Shown: positions 1 through 12,806, counted from the stretch's first letter. The stretch is DNA of 64,000 bases from Sphagnum magellanicum (GCA_021904315.1 CM038910.1:25678256-25742255), one strand, 5' to 3'. Notes: generated by a model from the sequence alone, not told the origin. Made by a program: numbers and translations.

Positions 1-812
1 CGAATGTGCTATAGTTTCTAGTTTGAAAACCACCAGGAAAACAAGCGCTGGTCTCGAGTCCCAATTTCTTTTTTGGGGTGAAATTTTTGCACTTGCAAAA
101 ACCTGAAAAACAACACTAGCTAAAATAACATTTAAGAATTTTGACTTCCATTGTCATGAAGCGAGTGTTTCCCGGATGTGCTATAGTTTCTAGTTTGAAA
201 ACCACCAAGAAAATAAGCGTTGGTCTGGGGTCCCAATTTCTTTTTTGGAAATCAAAAAAGAAATTTTTTTGTCGCAAATTTAGAAATGTTTTGATTAATC
301 TGTAAATTAAAAAAAAATTCTATTTTTTTTCTTTGAAGACCAAATAAATTGATTGAAAAAATATAATTTTTTTTTTTACAAATAAAAATAACCAAACCAC
401 ATCAACAAAATGCCGATATCATCGATTGGGTTTTTTGATGTGACGAATTTCACTTTTCCAAATTGCGAGAACAAAAAAAAAATCTAGATTTTTTTTTCAT
501 ATTCCAAATGGAAAAAATTCTCCATTGCGAGAAAAAAAAAACATGGTATTGCTGCACCCTGCGGCCTGACTTGTTTTTCGACAAAAAATTTTTGGGGTGA
601 AATTTTTTCACTTGCAAAAACCCGAAAACCAACACTAGCTAAAATAACATTTAAGAGTTTTGACCTCCATTGTCATGAAGCGGTTGTTTCTCAGATGCGC
701 TATAGTTTCTAGTTTGAAAACCACCAGGAAAACAAGCACTGCTCTGGGGTCTCAATTTCTTTTCTGGGGTGAAATTTTTGTACTTGCAAAAACCCGAAAA
801 CCAACAGTAGAT
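1..812. repeat. 172-bp tandem repeat block, interrupted
   Basis: A unit starting with CGAATGTGCTATAG at position 1 recurs as CGGATGTGCTATAG at 173, a period of 172 bp. After an A/T-rich stretch (about 240-590) the same unit reappears at about 591-768, where the CAGATGCGCTATAG segment begins at 692. It then starts again at about 769-812. Copies differ by scattered substitutions and small indels. The array may continue left of the window. No coding potential is seen; the short open frames here are chance products of poly-A/T runs. It could be a minor satellite or the internal repeat of an old transposon. Confidence 0.75.
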
Positions 813-1629
813 TATATCTTCCTTCTTTAAAAAAATATCTGCAATCTTCTCTCGAAAGAAAAATATCAAAAAAAAATCATAATAACATATTAATATTTTT
901 ACTCTCTCTCTTATAAATGATGGATTTTTTGTCCAATTCACAACAATAACAATGAATGGAAACAGACTAGTTCATATAGGCACAAAGTTTCTCTCAAATA
1001 TCGCATAAGCTTCACTGACATATATTTGCATCAGACAGCAGATCTTTTGCTGCACAGCGGAAAAAGAACTAGTTTCAACAGACTCCCATTCTTACATTCA
1101 ACCCGTTTCCCAACAATTGAAGCAAAGATGATGTAACAGAATTTATTTAAAACATAGAGAAGCACAAGTTTGCATTCCTTCCTCTGCTAATAACAACACT
1201 TGCAAGTGAAATTGGAGCAAAAATCTAGCACAACATTCTATCTATCTATCTGCGTGCTATTATTATTGTCCAACAAAAATGTCCAAAAAGGTTTGTAAAA
1301 ATCATTAAAGGTTTAAGTATATACACACAAGAGGAGGAACCGTTTGTTTTGATGGACTCTTTGTTGTTTGAGGCATCATGTGTAGAGATTTGAAATTGGG
1401 TTTCAAAAACCCAAGAAAAAAGGAAAACGAAATTCAAACCTTAACTTAGCTGCATAGCAAATGAAAAGAGAGGAAAAAAAGAGGGAGTGAGAAAAAGGAA
1501 GAAAAATCTGACGAGAATTTGACCCAATTTTAATGGTTTATGTAATCAGCTTTTGAAAAAAAAATTGGCTATTATATTACCACTGAAAATAAAATGAAAT
1601 CATCGCCAAAAATTTGAAAAGTGTGTTTT
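813..1629. other. AT-rich intergenic stretch, no gene seen
   Basis: No recognisable protein homology, RNA gene or long repeat is visible. The sequence is AT-rich with many A runs and stops in all frames. Confidence 0.5.
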
Positions 1630-3120
1630 TTTCCCCTCAAAAAATAAATTTGGCATTGACATAAATAATGATAAATTATTGAAAACCATAAGAAAAAATA
1701 AAAATAGTTGTTGGTCACTGGTAGTGTGTAGCAACGTGGAGCTCAAATTGAAAAGGAAAAACCTACTATAGGCTTCGTGCTTTGGTGCTGAACAGCCCTG
1801 TGTGATGCACACAAGATAAGATGTTGCATATGAAATGGAAATGGGGGATGGAAATTATTCATTTCCATTCTTTCCATTATTTCCAGCAACATAATTTCAT
1901 GAATGAACTTAATAAATCGGTTCAGCTTTAGTAATGAGTTGTTTTAAAAAACTTTTGTTGAATGAGTGCTCTTGTGTTTCACAAAACAATCTCAAGGAAC
2001 TTTCACATACCTTCCACAAAGGACAAGTACCTTACCCGAAGGTCAGATTCGTCATTAAATAATCCTCAAAATAGAGAAATGAAATTTTATGAAAATATGA
2101 ATTTGACATGTTGAAAATCATTGTAAGTATCATAGACTGTATTCTGAATAATTTCACTACTCATATCCCAATATTAAAAAATGTGATGAAAATAATAATA
2201 ATTTCAAAAAAAATTTAAAATCATTTTTTGAAAATAAATAATTATTTGTTTTGTGAATGTGGAAACTGAACCTAGGCTAAGGTAGTCATGTTATATGGTG
2301 TGATCCACTTGCAATTATCCCTTGTTGAAATGTCAATCTCCAAGTTTCTATATTCTCATCCGAAGTTTGGCACTAAACATGCATATAATTGCAAAGTCTT
2401 GGGCAAGCTAAAGATCTAACCTAGAGTGTGCAATTGTAACTTTGGCATAATTCACAATTCTATATCATAAAGATGGCATTTGTCTTACCTGGACGAGTTG
2501 GAGCCTGTGGTAAATTTCTTATTCTGTAAAGTATTTTGAGAAATTTCTTACTGTATTCTGAGAATATCTCATATTTATAAAACAATACAGCACCTCCAGT
2601 ACAGTGGGATTTTATTTTATTTTATTTTATTTTATTTTTGGCAAATTTTTTAAACCATGGCCTTGAAACAAAATCATGTGCAAATTTTGCAAATGGTGTT
2701 TCTGGAATTTATTTCCCCAAAACTTGCCATATTTTGAGGAGAAACAGTCCGAATTTGCAAGAAACATGAAGAAACAACAAATTTGCTGAGAAAAAAATTC
2801 CTAAATTTCAAGAGGTGAGGAAATGAGTATTGCCAACATGCTTGGAGACCATGAAGACAGGCCAAGTCATGCTCCATAGGGGATAGGCCACCCACCCACT
2901 ATTTCAATACTGGCCACAGACCAGGCTTTTGATTCCTTGATCCACATTTCTCTACCCACAAACCCCCGGCTTTGGCACTGGCTTTGGCACTGATACTTTT
3001 TTTCACAAATGAACAAACATTTGTTGATGGACACAAGATAAGATGTTCACATGGCATATGAAAAAGTACTGGAAATGGGGAGTGGAAATTCATCATTTCC
3101 ATTTTTATTGGCCCTGGGAT
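1630..3120. repeat. Dispersed repeat family, copy A (modules X-Y-Z)
   Basis: This is one of several related blocks. Three modules recur elsewhere. X (about 1640-1763, around GTAGTGTGTAGCAAC) recurs at 16.42 and 18.73 kb. Y (about 1880-2570, from ATAATTTCATGAATGAACTT onward) recurs at 3.8, 16.68, 17.75 and 20.95 kb. Z (about 2640-3100, around CAGGCTTTTGATTCCTTGAT) recurs at 17.26 and 20.45 kb. A (TTTTA)n microsatellite sits at about 2608-2637. No transposase or polymerase motif was found, so the family may be non-autonomous or built from LTR pieces. The family relationship is clear by eye; its class is unknown. Confidence 0.75.
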
Positions 3121-3809
3121 ATTGTGTTGAGAATCCTTATAGAGTATGATAGCTTCAAGGGATTTTGCCCCCTAGAAACTAGGTGAGATGATTCATCCTA
3201 ATTTGGTTGTGAAAAATTCACATTCATCTTTTGACATTTTGTTTTCTCTGCCACCTCCTCAAATGTGCACCTAGCCCCAAATGACTTTGTCATCAATCCA
3301 TAATCCTCAAAACTAAATCTGAAACTATTTTTTCTAAAAATGGTTATGGCACCCATCATCCGCAAAAAAATTCATGTAATTCTTTCAAAATGTGATAATG
3401 TGATTGAAAACATTCAAATACACATGTCATAACCATGTGGTTTTTTTTGGTTTGAAGTTTTGCACAAATGTGAAAAATAAATATGAAAAGGAAATATTTG
3501 ATCTTTTATTTTTTGGAGAAAAAAGTCCTTAGATTTTTGCAAATCATGTTGAAACATTTTCCATTGATAACAATTTCTAAAATGTTTAGATAGGTTCCTA
3601 GAACATGACATCATTTCATCCTTTTATTTTCCTCATAACCAATGTGGTGTTAAGAAATGAAAAAAATCCTGACGATTTTTCATTTACCATGACATGATGA
3701 TGTACATTAAAATAATTTTAATTTAAAATTTTCCCCTAGCTATGACCAATTTATCATACAATATCAATTGTTGATATTAAATTAATGGGAAGATCATTGT
3801 ATATAACAA
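3121..3809. other. Intergenic, no gene seen
   Basis: Low-complexity AT-rich sequence between two pieces of the dispersed repeat. It shows no supported coding region. Confidence 0.45.
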
Positions 3810-4095
3810 ACCTTGTTTCCAATATTTCCTAGGACATAATTTCATGAATTAAGTTAATTGTTGGGTTCAACTCTAGTAATGAGATGGTTTCACATAATTT
3901 TGTTGGATGAGTGCTTTTTGTGATTGAGAGAACAATTTCAAGGGACTTTCGCATTTCTTTTCCCAAAGGATAATCTCCCAAATATGACAGACCAATCATC
4001 TATAGAGTCATTTGTGTCATAAAATGTCTGTTCTCTAAATCTCTATATTCCCATCTGAAATTTGACATTAATCATGGGAATATAAAATGTGGGTA
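3810..4095. repeat. Dispersed repeat, extra Y module
   Basis: The stretch containing ATAATTTCATGAATTAAGTT and TTTTGTTGGATGAGTGCT matches module Y of the repeats at 1.9, 16.7, 17.75 and 20.95 kb in the same orientation. It is diverged by point changes and indels. Confidence 0.65.
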
Positions 4096-4555
4096 CTTAT
4101 TGAAAAAGTTGAAACTATGGAGGCTCCCCAAAATAGAAGATTTATAAAAGGATGGGGATGCCTCCCATTTGGCCCACCTATATAGGTGAGATGGGGAGCT
4201 GACATGCCTTTTTGCTTAAGAGATGTGGTAAGTGGAGTGAGCCTCATATCAACATCATTTTAATGGGGGCACTAATGCGATATGGGAGTTCGATTAAAAT
4301 GGTTTCACGAGGTTTGATTCCTCTAGGAAATGGGTGGCATTCGAACTAATGATTCTAGATTGGTTAAGGCCTCAGTTTTGGCTTGCATTAGCCAAAAGGA
4401 AAATGGGGGGGTTGTTTTCAGGATTATAGTGCAAAGCACTATTCCCTTAAAACTCTCAACATATGGTTAAGTGTTATCGGGGGCTTGCTCACTAAAGCAC
4501 TTGGGACAATTAAGAGTCATCCCTCTAAAACTTCAAAGCCGCCAAGAGAGGGCTA

Positions 4556-4697
4556 GCCCTGGAACAACTTGGTGTTATCCCGGATTAAGTCCTTTTTGGG
4601 CCAACTTTAGGAGTTGGTCCCACAAGGCCCTGGGGTGACTTGGTGTTGCCTTACTTTCAAGCCCTTTGGGCCAATTCTGGGAGTTGGGCCCAGGGGC
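4556..4697. repeat. 71-bp tandem duplication
   Basis: Two adjacent diverged copies begin with GCCCTGG at 4556 and 4627. Both contain ACTTGGTGTT and a later TTTGGGCCAA..GGAGTTGG segment. The surrounding 4.1-4.7 kb is less AT-rich than its neighbours. No coding frame is supported. Confidence 0.65.
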
Positions 4698-6724
4698 AGC
4701 TCCAAGTTAGAGGATTGTGTAGTATGAAAAGTTCATTCTCACTTTATGTAGTTTTTTGAGGTTCAATGTGTTTCTATTTATTGTTAATTTTGTTGATGGA
4801 AAATGCTTGGCTTGGCTTATAATTTTGTGACAAGATTTTGAGACATGTTGAATTTCAAGTACTGCATGAATAATTATCGCATTGAGGTTTACTAGTCAAA
4901 ACTCACATATGCATTTCTCCACCAAACAAGGTTGGATATTAGTGGGACAGGGTTAGGTTGTAAACTAGTTTTGGCATGATTTCAAATATTTTAGATCTGA
5001 TCATCAATTGTTTGATTGATTATTTGTGATAGTTAAATTGTGTTGATGGTTGGTAAATCACATTTGTTATGTTCACAATGTTCAAATTTTGTTGGCATTA
5101 GATGAAATGTTTTTAAATGTAAATGTCTTTTTAAATAAGGGTTAAGCTAAGCCTAACAAAAGTTCTACATTTCAATTTAAAGTTAAAGTTTGGTTATCCC
5201 AAATTCAAAGCTAAGGTTCACCATAAAGGGGTCACAAAAATGCAAGTCATTCAACTTTGGTATGAAATTTTGGATGTGAAGCTTAGGCAAAGGGTGAGGT
5301 ATGTCATATTGCTTCTCTAAGACAACAAACTTTAGCAAATGTGTTCATTTTGTCAAAATGCATTGATCTTAATATGATGAAAAAATGTGTGATTATATTG
5401 GGTTCAATAGGGATAACTCAAAAAATGCAATAACATCATAAATTCAATGCATTTATACATGATGCTCATTTTTCTCTTATGGCCAAAGACAATTGCTTTA
5501 AAATCGTGGCATTTCAATAGTAGTACATGATGAATGGTTTTCATTGTACCTTCAGGAACTATTACATTGACTTTTCCAACACCTTTGATTTCATGGGTTG
5601 ATTCATCTATAGTTTAAGCAAATTCCCTTTCGGACAAACTTTTATATGTGAACAATGTGATTCAAATGGGCCAAATGCCTTTTAGCACCCAAATCATCAA
5701 TTTAGTCATCATTTGTGAAATTGGTTTATGCTTGCAATGTTGTTATATATAAGATTTGTTTTTGATTGGGGTTGTTATTACAAGTGTTCACCCCATTTGC
5801 TTTAACCCCCAATTGTTTTCAACAATAATTAATGGACCTGGTTATCTTTACCAAAATGAAAACATTTCCCTGAAGGCATGTTTGAATTTTTTTTACATTG
5901 TAAAAAGGGCGTCTTGAAGAAGAATCCCCCTTTGATAATTAGTATTTTTACCAAATCTTTGACCTTGAAAATTTGAATTGAAAGGGGTTATTTGGTTAGT
6001 AGACAAAGGCCTCCTTATTAATGTAAAGGTTGATGAATTGCTTTACATAACTTTATTAATGTCCTCACTTTTCAACATGGTTTTTTTGTGTATTAAATAT
6101 GTGATTAATGTTGTAAAGTAAGTGTTTGACCTCTAGACAACTGCAGTAAGGAGATGGCACGTTCTGCATTAATGTGAACACTACATTTTCATCCTTCATC
6201 TAGTTTTGGCCACAAATAACTATTAGAGAAATCTTTTAAAATTGTGTAGATGTTTCATCATAGTTTCATGTTCCTTCATGTTAAGTGTTGTTAGCCATTC
6301 TAGACATTAAATGTATTTTGATTACAATGTCTTATACTTCAAACAATCAAAGAGGCTCATCCCATGTTTCCTTAGATGTGTTACAAGAAATAATTTTTTA
6401 TATGATCCCCTTGTTGTATAAATAATTTGAAATAATTGGTAATGCATGCATGTATGTCTTTGTTGGAAATTTTCTTTGTTGATCTTGAGATTTGGTCCCC
6501 TAATTGGAAAATGATGAACGATCGAGGGTTGGAGGAGGGGAAATTAGGTTCAATTTCCAATCCTTTTAGAATTTATAGTGATTTTTTAGATTCTAAAATT
6601 AATTTGATGTTGGATTTGGATCAATGCAAGATAGGGTGAATCATATAGCATATATGTATTTAGTAACTCATAATTTATACTAGTACACATAGTGCTAGTA
6701 AGGAAATGGAAAGAGACCATAGAA
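4698..6724. other. Intergenic, no gene seen
   Basis: AT-rich sequence with stops in all frames. The only open frame of note (6436..6639, plus) has no recognisable domain or homology and is probably fortuitous. Confidence 0.45.
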
Positions 6725-6840
6725 CAATGCATATAGGGAGGTTGTATAGTAAGTGGATTCAGGTGGAGCTTTTCATGTGTAGCAAGAACTGTAGGAATTG
6801 AGGGATGTCTCTCAATTGGCTTGAGGAGTTTATGAAATAG
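6725..6840 (-). pseudogene. Relic resembling the 3' end of patatin copy 3
   Basis: This stretch resembles the segment just after the terminal exon of the patatin pseudogene at about 36,210-36,320. The shared pieces, in the same order and orientation, include AAGTGGATTCAGGTGG, a gagctt/gctctt block, and AGGAATTGAGGG versus AGGAGTTGAGGG. Similarity fades on both sides. It lies about 2.5 kb downstream of gene 1 and is too far away and too diverged to be part of that gene. It may be the remnant of an older patatin copy or a small shared repeat. The match was found by eye only. Confidence 0.4.
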
Positions 6841-9302
6841 TTTGACAATGTCTCAAGGAGTATCATAGTCTCAAAGGGATTCTCAATATTGGAAAATAAG
6901 ATTGGGAATATGAGAGAAATGCATGGTCTGGAGGTCAAATCATGGCTCCACTTCTATCTTTTTAACCTTCCATTCATTGGTTTTTTGGGGTCCAATTTTG
7001 TAATGTAGCCAATGTGATGATCATCTACAGGCTTATTAAACCAAATTTGACTATAAACATGATATGAAAGTATAATTATCTAACCATCCTTCTATCTCTT
7101 TTGCTACCTATTGAAAACAAATATATAAATCTAGCAAACTTTAATTTTAATTTTTTGAATTCTGGCTTTTAAAAAACCCAAAATCCACTTTATTTTTACG
7201 ATTGAATTTTAATTCTTGGCATAATTTCTTCACTAAAGAAGAGGTTGCATTGTGACCAAAATTCAGGGGATCAACAAGCTCTACAGAAGCTCACATGTAA
7301 GAGACAGTATCAAAACACATCCTCACTTTTTTTAATACTTTTCATTACAACATAAAAGTCCAGATGCATATTCAGTAGCCATCAACTATCTTTGATCACA
7401 CTTCTGCCTGTGTACATACTGCTCACAAATATTGAAATCAGAAGATGGTGGTTTGGATCATATACCCTCAAAGATTGTTCTCATTTTGGTCCATCTCTCT
7501 TTCCACGAGGGACTTTGCTCTCACAAATCTCTCAAGAAACACATATGCTCTCCTACAAACATCTTTAGGACCACATGACAAATATGATATGTGTACTCAC
7601 AATTCTCATTTCAATGCTACACTCACTTCCACACATATTACAGTTCATGTAGTAGGGCTTGACAATATAGAGGCCATAATACAGGTTGGGACACACACTT
7701 CTATTACCAATAATTTGTAGTGCTTCCTTCCTCTCACAAATACAGAAACAGATGATAGATGTCCTTGCTCTTTTTCAACACACAACTCTCAAGAAGATAT
7801 CAGACTTCTTAGCACAAGAACCACTACAGTCTTTGTTGGTTACTGCAGTGTTTCAACATGAATGAAATACATTTGGGAACGCATACTTAGAGGTTGCTTA
7901 GCAGCTCTGGCCTAATTCTCCACTGTGGTTTAGAGAAAATTTACAGCTATGTGAGTATTCTATCATAGACAGAAAGATGACATCTGCTGACAGTTATGGA
8001 CACACACACACACATGTTCTGACAGCGGAAATTTTCTCATAAACTTGAAGACTCTCTTGGATTCCTTGCACACTTTCTCACTCCCCACATTGGACCTGGC
8101 CCCTGATCCTGCCATCACCTCCTCACCACCTCTTCTTTTATTTCAATTTCGTACATGCAGTTCCAGATGAGCTAAGAACACTGTGCAGCGGAATTAAGAG
8201 GGTTCAAACTCTACAGAATACATGCTACCTACTCCAAGCATCTATCTGAAAGCAAAGTCTTAAGAGAAATTATTTCCCCTAGAAGAGCCGTACTCCTCAA
8301 GTTCACCAGCTGCCCTTTAATTCATCTTCACGCACACTCCACACCGCACAATTTTGTTCGCAATCGGGATACGCTTTGCAACTTAGCAACGTTGTTCCCG
8401 GCGCACTCCAAGCGTGCCAAAGACGACAACAACTCACACACCTGAAAAACGACGCAAATTGACAAAACACCAACCCAGCAATAACTCTTTATCCTTCACT
8501 GTAGTCTTTCAGTGCATCAATCATCACCTTCAGCTTGCCATCCTTGGATAGACGACATCATTCTGCTTACAATCCTTCTTCTGCCTGTTGCCGAAATCCA
8601 GATGTGACATGTCAAATGAACCCTAAAATGAAATCCGTTTTCAGGCCATATGTTATTCTGCTGCAGGTTTACTGTCTCCAGGCGTTTTATTTCCTCTTTA
8701 TTCTCCTGCCCTGGAGCTCTCTGCTAGTTTTGAGGATAGTTCCCCAGCAAATCTGTCCACAAGCATTCAAACAAAGTTGATCAAGTCAACATCAAGAGAG
8801 AGATCAAAATGACATTGTGTCTGCTAACAAGTGCACTAACTGCGTGTGTTTCTTCACAATGTAGTGCAAGTAAGTCCTTGAGGCACTGTGGTTTTTTTAC
8901 TAATTTTGTGACATAGTCAAAGTGGTGAGCTTCCATAGGAAGATTCAGCTCTAAAAGTTGCGATCGTGAATAGGAAAATTTACCCAAATCAGGCTATAAC
9001 CCACATATGAAAGTACAAAATTTTAATCCGTCTTTTAATATATTTGACTGCAAGTTATTGCAACAAACAAAATTCAGGAATCTGGTAATCTTTAGTGTTT
9101 TTTTTTTTTTTGGATTTCAGGCAACTCCTAAAAATCACTTCGCTTTAGCATTCTTTATTTCTAATTTGGATTTCTGGCAAAACTTTCGCCAGTGCAAAAT
9201 TTTTTGGGCCTCCAGGTCACGACGCATGACAGACAAGCTTCTCGAAATACTTGTGTGGAGCTCAGAAACAAAACAAATCCATCAGATGTGTTCATGTTCA
9301 TT
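6841..9302. other. Intergenic region downstream of gene 1
   Basis: No protein domain or RNA gene is recognised. Composition becomes more mixed from about 7.3 kb, with a (CA)n run at about 8003-8015 and a higher-GC part at 8.1-8.5 kb. Short open frames at 7445..7720, 8535..8780 and 8781..8987 show no familiar motif and no repeat relatives here. The part next to 9303 must hold the 3' UTR and polyadenylation site of gene 1, but no clear signal could be singled out. Confidence 0.4.
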
Positions 9303-12300
9303 CTACCTCTCAAGTGCTTCACAGTTTGTTTCACCACTGTCGCAGTCAACAAGGTCCCCAGTTTGAAGGTCGACATTGGAGACACGTTTTGTCAGGAGTT
9401 TCTCTGCCAAGTCCTTAAGTGCCGTCAAGTTGCCCGCTTCCGCATTGTCTAGCTTCGACATTTTAGGTTGATCCAGCGGGAGGTCGGTCTGTGCAAGTCG
9501 ACAGCTCAATGAAGCTTATAAGCAAACACAAGTGATTGAATAAGCTTGAGCAGAAGGAAGCCCACAAACATACGCTTGTGAGAGATACATGTGTTCACAC
9601 AAATCAAAAGTTGGAGTGGTACCTGGATTCGAAGATAATTTTCAGGATGAGCTTTGAACATCACGGAGAGGAAGTAGTCCACCATATCTGCACTCGCATT
9701 TTGCAGACTGTTAATCAAGGGTGTATCACCCTGGTATCGCAACCAGTCTATCTCACCCCAGTGTCTTGCAACCTCTGCAGAGTAGCCCTTTCGATGCCGC
9801 CCTGTTCCCAGTGACAGCACCAAAAGCTGTGTGGAACTGTTCTGTGGGAAAATCAAAGACATGTGAAGCTGGGTTAAGTACCACAACTCCGACTAGCTTA
9901 ATGAACTAGATATGCAGCACTTGTCAGAGGACCCATAATCCCATTTGAAGACATTCAAGTCCCAAAAAGCGAAGAGGACGCTCAAGGAAGGACGAAATAC
10001 TGACCTCATTAGCCACTTCTGCAACATTGCCACGATGCCGGAGTGCTTTTGTGACACCTACATACGTCTGCCACCATATAGGCCCAAAATACCGATTTGG
10101 AGTATATGAGCTCGAGAAACTTATCAGTTCTAAGGCTTCGAGCTCTATTGTTCTTTTTGCACTAGATGATGACGACGATGGAAAGAAGAACAAGAGAAGC
10201 AATGCTGAACGTAAAGAACTTTTCAAATTTAGTCTTTACAAGTATTTGAAAGCGCCTCCCCCGACAGAATTTTCCGTTTTCCATTTCAGGGATCGTACAA
10301 AAGTGCAAGGTACGTTTTTCCCAAATAATGCACCTTACACTTTTGTGTAAGATTCCTAAATTTGAAATCGTTCTTTAGGTTGGCCCGGAAGGAACCCCAT
10401 TTCCGGCTCTTCCAGGATTCTGGGGCCCAGCGTCGGCCCTCGACCAGGCCTTTCAAATCCAGGAAGAGCCGAAAATTGGGTTCCTTACCCTATACAGAAA
10501 TCGTGGACGCCAGGTCTATCTGAGCACGAGAGAAAACAATCTAGATCGATGTAAAGCTCAGGACCAAGCTAGATATCCCAGATTGTGACAATTGATGCAT
10601 ATATATGTTTCTGATTGGGTCGACTGAAAAGAATCCAACCGGATTGTTGGCAGCTATTCCTCCATCAATCATGTTGAACGTTGCTTGCGTGTCGTCACCC
10701 TGGTTCAGACGATCTTCCTTTGGATTCGCTTCCTCGTCTTTATCCGACTCCTCGTCTTTATCCGATTCCTCGTCTTTATCCGATTCCTCGTCTGGCTCTG
10801 ACTCTGGTTCGATTGCTGTCACGTCAGCCGAAACGCTGAACTCCACAGGACTGAAGAACGTGGGAGCTGCTGATGTAGCCAGACACACATCCCTCACCAA
10901 TATATCTTTGAATCGAGTCTGCTTCACGATCGGAACCCAAGAATATCCATCATCATCAGATCACATCAACGTACATGAAAACTCTCTGTGTTGAACATAC
11001 CTGAACATTCAGGATGTGTCACTGTGCACATAGCATCTGTTGTACGCGAAGGTTTTGTGACATAATTAAGCTGAGACCCAGTAATATGTATCATCATCAG
11101 GGCTCCTCCTCACAACTGACAGCCCCAAGACTTCTTGACTGCAAATTGAAACATCTGGAAGTTGTCATGATCGTATTGGGAGCACAAGGCGATCTGAATA
11201 CTATTAGAAGGAGAGGTAGTACGATAGTACCTCCCACGAGGAGAAGAAAACTGGTTGCTGGCGCTTGATGTCAAAAGATGGTATGACGATAGGGGTACAA
11301 GCGTCTGACAGTTTCCGACTACCAAAATTTCTTTGAAGCAGCTCATCCAGAGTTTTGGCTTTGTACTTGGACCTGACACAGGCGAATAAGGGCATCTTCC
11401 GAGCGCCTTTCCTACAATCACATGCCCTCAAATAACACATTGAGAATTCTGCACTATATAAGTGAGAAAATAATGGAAGGATCTAGTTGTTGGTAATGTT
11501 GGGACACACATCAATTCATGTAGCGTAAAGTTCTGTACTGGGGAAGTACACACTTGTGGATTTGACCATATGGATATCTTCTAGCAGCCACAGTCAGAGT
11601 GGAAATTGGGTTGCCAATTTCTTGCCCTAAGGACATGCAAGGCCCCAAAACTTTCTGGATATTACAGAGCCACTGAACCCACTTCTCCACTTTCTCAGGA
11701 TGAATCCTGAAATCATAGGGCTAAAATTTGGCCTGATGCTTGCTCAAAATGAGTTAGAGGGGAGTCTGCGAGAGGCTCTACTTGCGTGGTTTGAATATCG
11801 TCGTAGCATTTTTGAGATAGAACTTGAGAACATTTTTTGCACTGAGAGGCCGGTCGTTTGGTGGGCGTTTGATTGTGATCATGGCTGCGATGAGACCTCC
11901 AATGCTGGTTCCGACGATCAAATCAAAGTAGTCCGCCAGTCTTCTATCTGATCCGTCCTTATCCTACATTCCCAACCATGCCAACAACCCGTTCACAGCA
12001 GATCCCTGTCAGCTTCCACAAAAAAAGCTTCGGAATTTATGACACACAAAACAAGAAGGAAATCTCCGTGTAGACCTGCCAAGTGCCAATGCTAGCATGA
12101 CTTCATGAGCACTTTGAACACCCCACTATTGCCGAGCATGAATTAATTCAGAGGGAGTACCTTCGATGAGGTTAATAAGAACTAGTGATGCAATATTTTT
12201 TCCCAATTTCTTGCTCAAAGAACTTCCAGGAATTTCTTACTCCTCTACAGCTAGCTTTGCGTGACATCGTAGAAGCTTTGCAAGGATAATGGATCTTGAA

Positions 12301-12806
12301 CCCAAAATTGCTTCGCCTTAACTATTAGTCTGCTAGAGACAATCATGCTACTAGAAACAGATGATGCAAAAAACCTCTGATCAAACCAAAAATCTGGACT
12401 AACTTAAATTCTCAAGGACTGGGCAAATTATTAGCCTTCAAGCAGAATATAAATATTATAGCATATTTGCAAACTGAATAGTAGACGCTCTTCAAGTTCC
12501 ATGTTGCAGAGAATCGTGAAGTCAGATTATGATTCGGACACTGTACCAATTGCCAGTGATTTTGGAAGGAATGGTGGGTGGGTGAACACCACTCTGCGTT
12601 ATTTCTGAGCTAGATGGCCGAGGCCAGAATTATTTTACCTGTAGTTTTTTTTCAAGATGTTTGAGAATGGTGGCGGGTATAACACCTCGCACCCCGCCTC
12701 CATCAATACTGAGGATTGTCAGCTGTCTTCGAGCCTTCTTGAAGGGACTCTCTGTCTCGAGAATTTTTTCCTTTCCGAGATTTCGTAACTTTGCAGCAGG
12801 ATCCAT
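9303..12806 (-). CDS. Patatin-like phospholipase (gene 1), 7 exons
   Basis: Probable lipid acyl hydrolase (patatin/pPLA family) that frees fatty acids from membrane lipids, likely cytosolic since no signal peptide is seen. Exons in coding order: 11 codes from 12806 to 12639, then 11963-11782, 11411-11231, 10918-10640, 10067-10005, 9841-9623 and 9488-9303. All introns are GT..AG with phases 0,2,0,0,0,0, giving 425 aa. Motifs: oxyanion loop DGGGVRG at residues 35-41, nucleophile elbow GTSIGG with Ser76, and catalytic Asp262 in DGGIAANNP. The later block LLVLSLGTG in exon 6 is typical of the family. Exon 4 carries an extra acidic tract (about residues 211-245) absent from gene 2. The stop follows ALER. 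The frame is also open upstream to an ATG at 12875, but a possible 3' splice site just before TTTCTACAC makes 12806 the preferred start. The acceptor of exon 4 could be 10921 instead of 10918. Expression is not shown by the sequence. Confidence 0.9.
10297..10346. other. Short foldback in gene 1 intron 4
   Basis: The arm ACAAAAGTGCAAGGTAC (10297-10313) pairs with 10330-10346, whose reverse complement is ACAAAAGTGTAAGGTGC. That is 15 of 17 positions with a 16-nt loop. It sits inside intron 4 of gene 1 and could form a hairpin in the pre-mRNA. Confidence 0.75.
10387..10488. other. Large foldback in gene 1 intron 4
   Basis: Arms 10387-10419 and 10456-10488 are inverted repeats matching at 29 of 33 positions around a 36-nt GC-rich loop. 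The shared core is CGGCTCTTCC. It lies about 40 bp from the smaller foldback. It may be a tiny MITE-like insertion or a structured intron segment; no target duplication was identified. Confidence 0.8.
10731..10793 (-). repeat. 18-bp coding tandem repeat in gene 1 exon 4
   Basis: The plus-strand unit TCCTCGTCTTTATCCGAY occurs three times in a row (10731, 10749, 10767), followed by a partial fourth. On the coding strand it reads as repeated EESDKD. The unit is a multiple of three, so the frame is kept. Gene 2 and copy 3 lack it. It lies between the TSAAP region and the catalytic DGG, probably in a surface loop. Confidence 0.9.

Noticed and set aside
10605-10994. 129-aa plus-strand frame rich in Ser/Asp
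   Set aside because: It is the antisense of gene 1 exon 4; the regular [11 protein letters not shown] pattern is the complement of the acidic 18-bp repeat.
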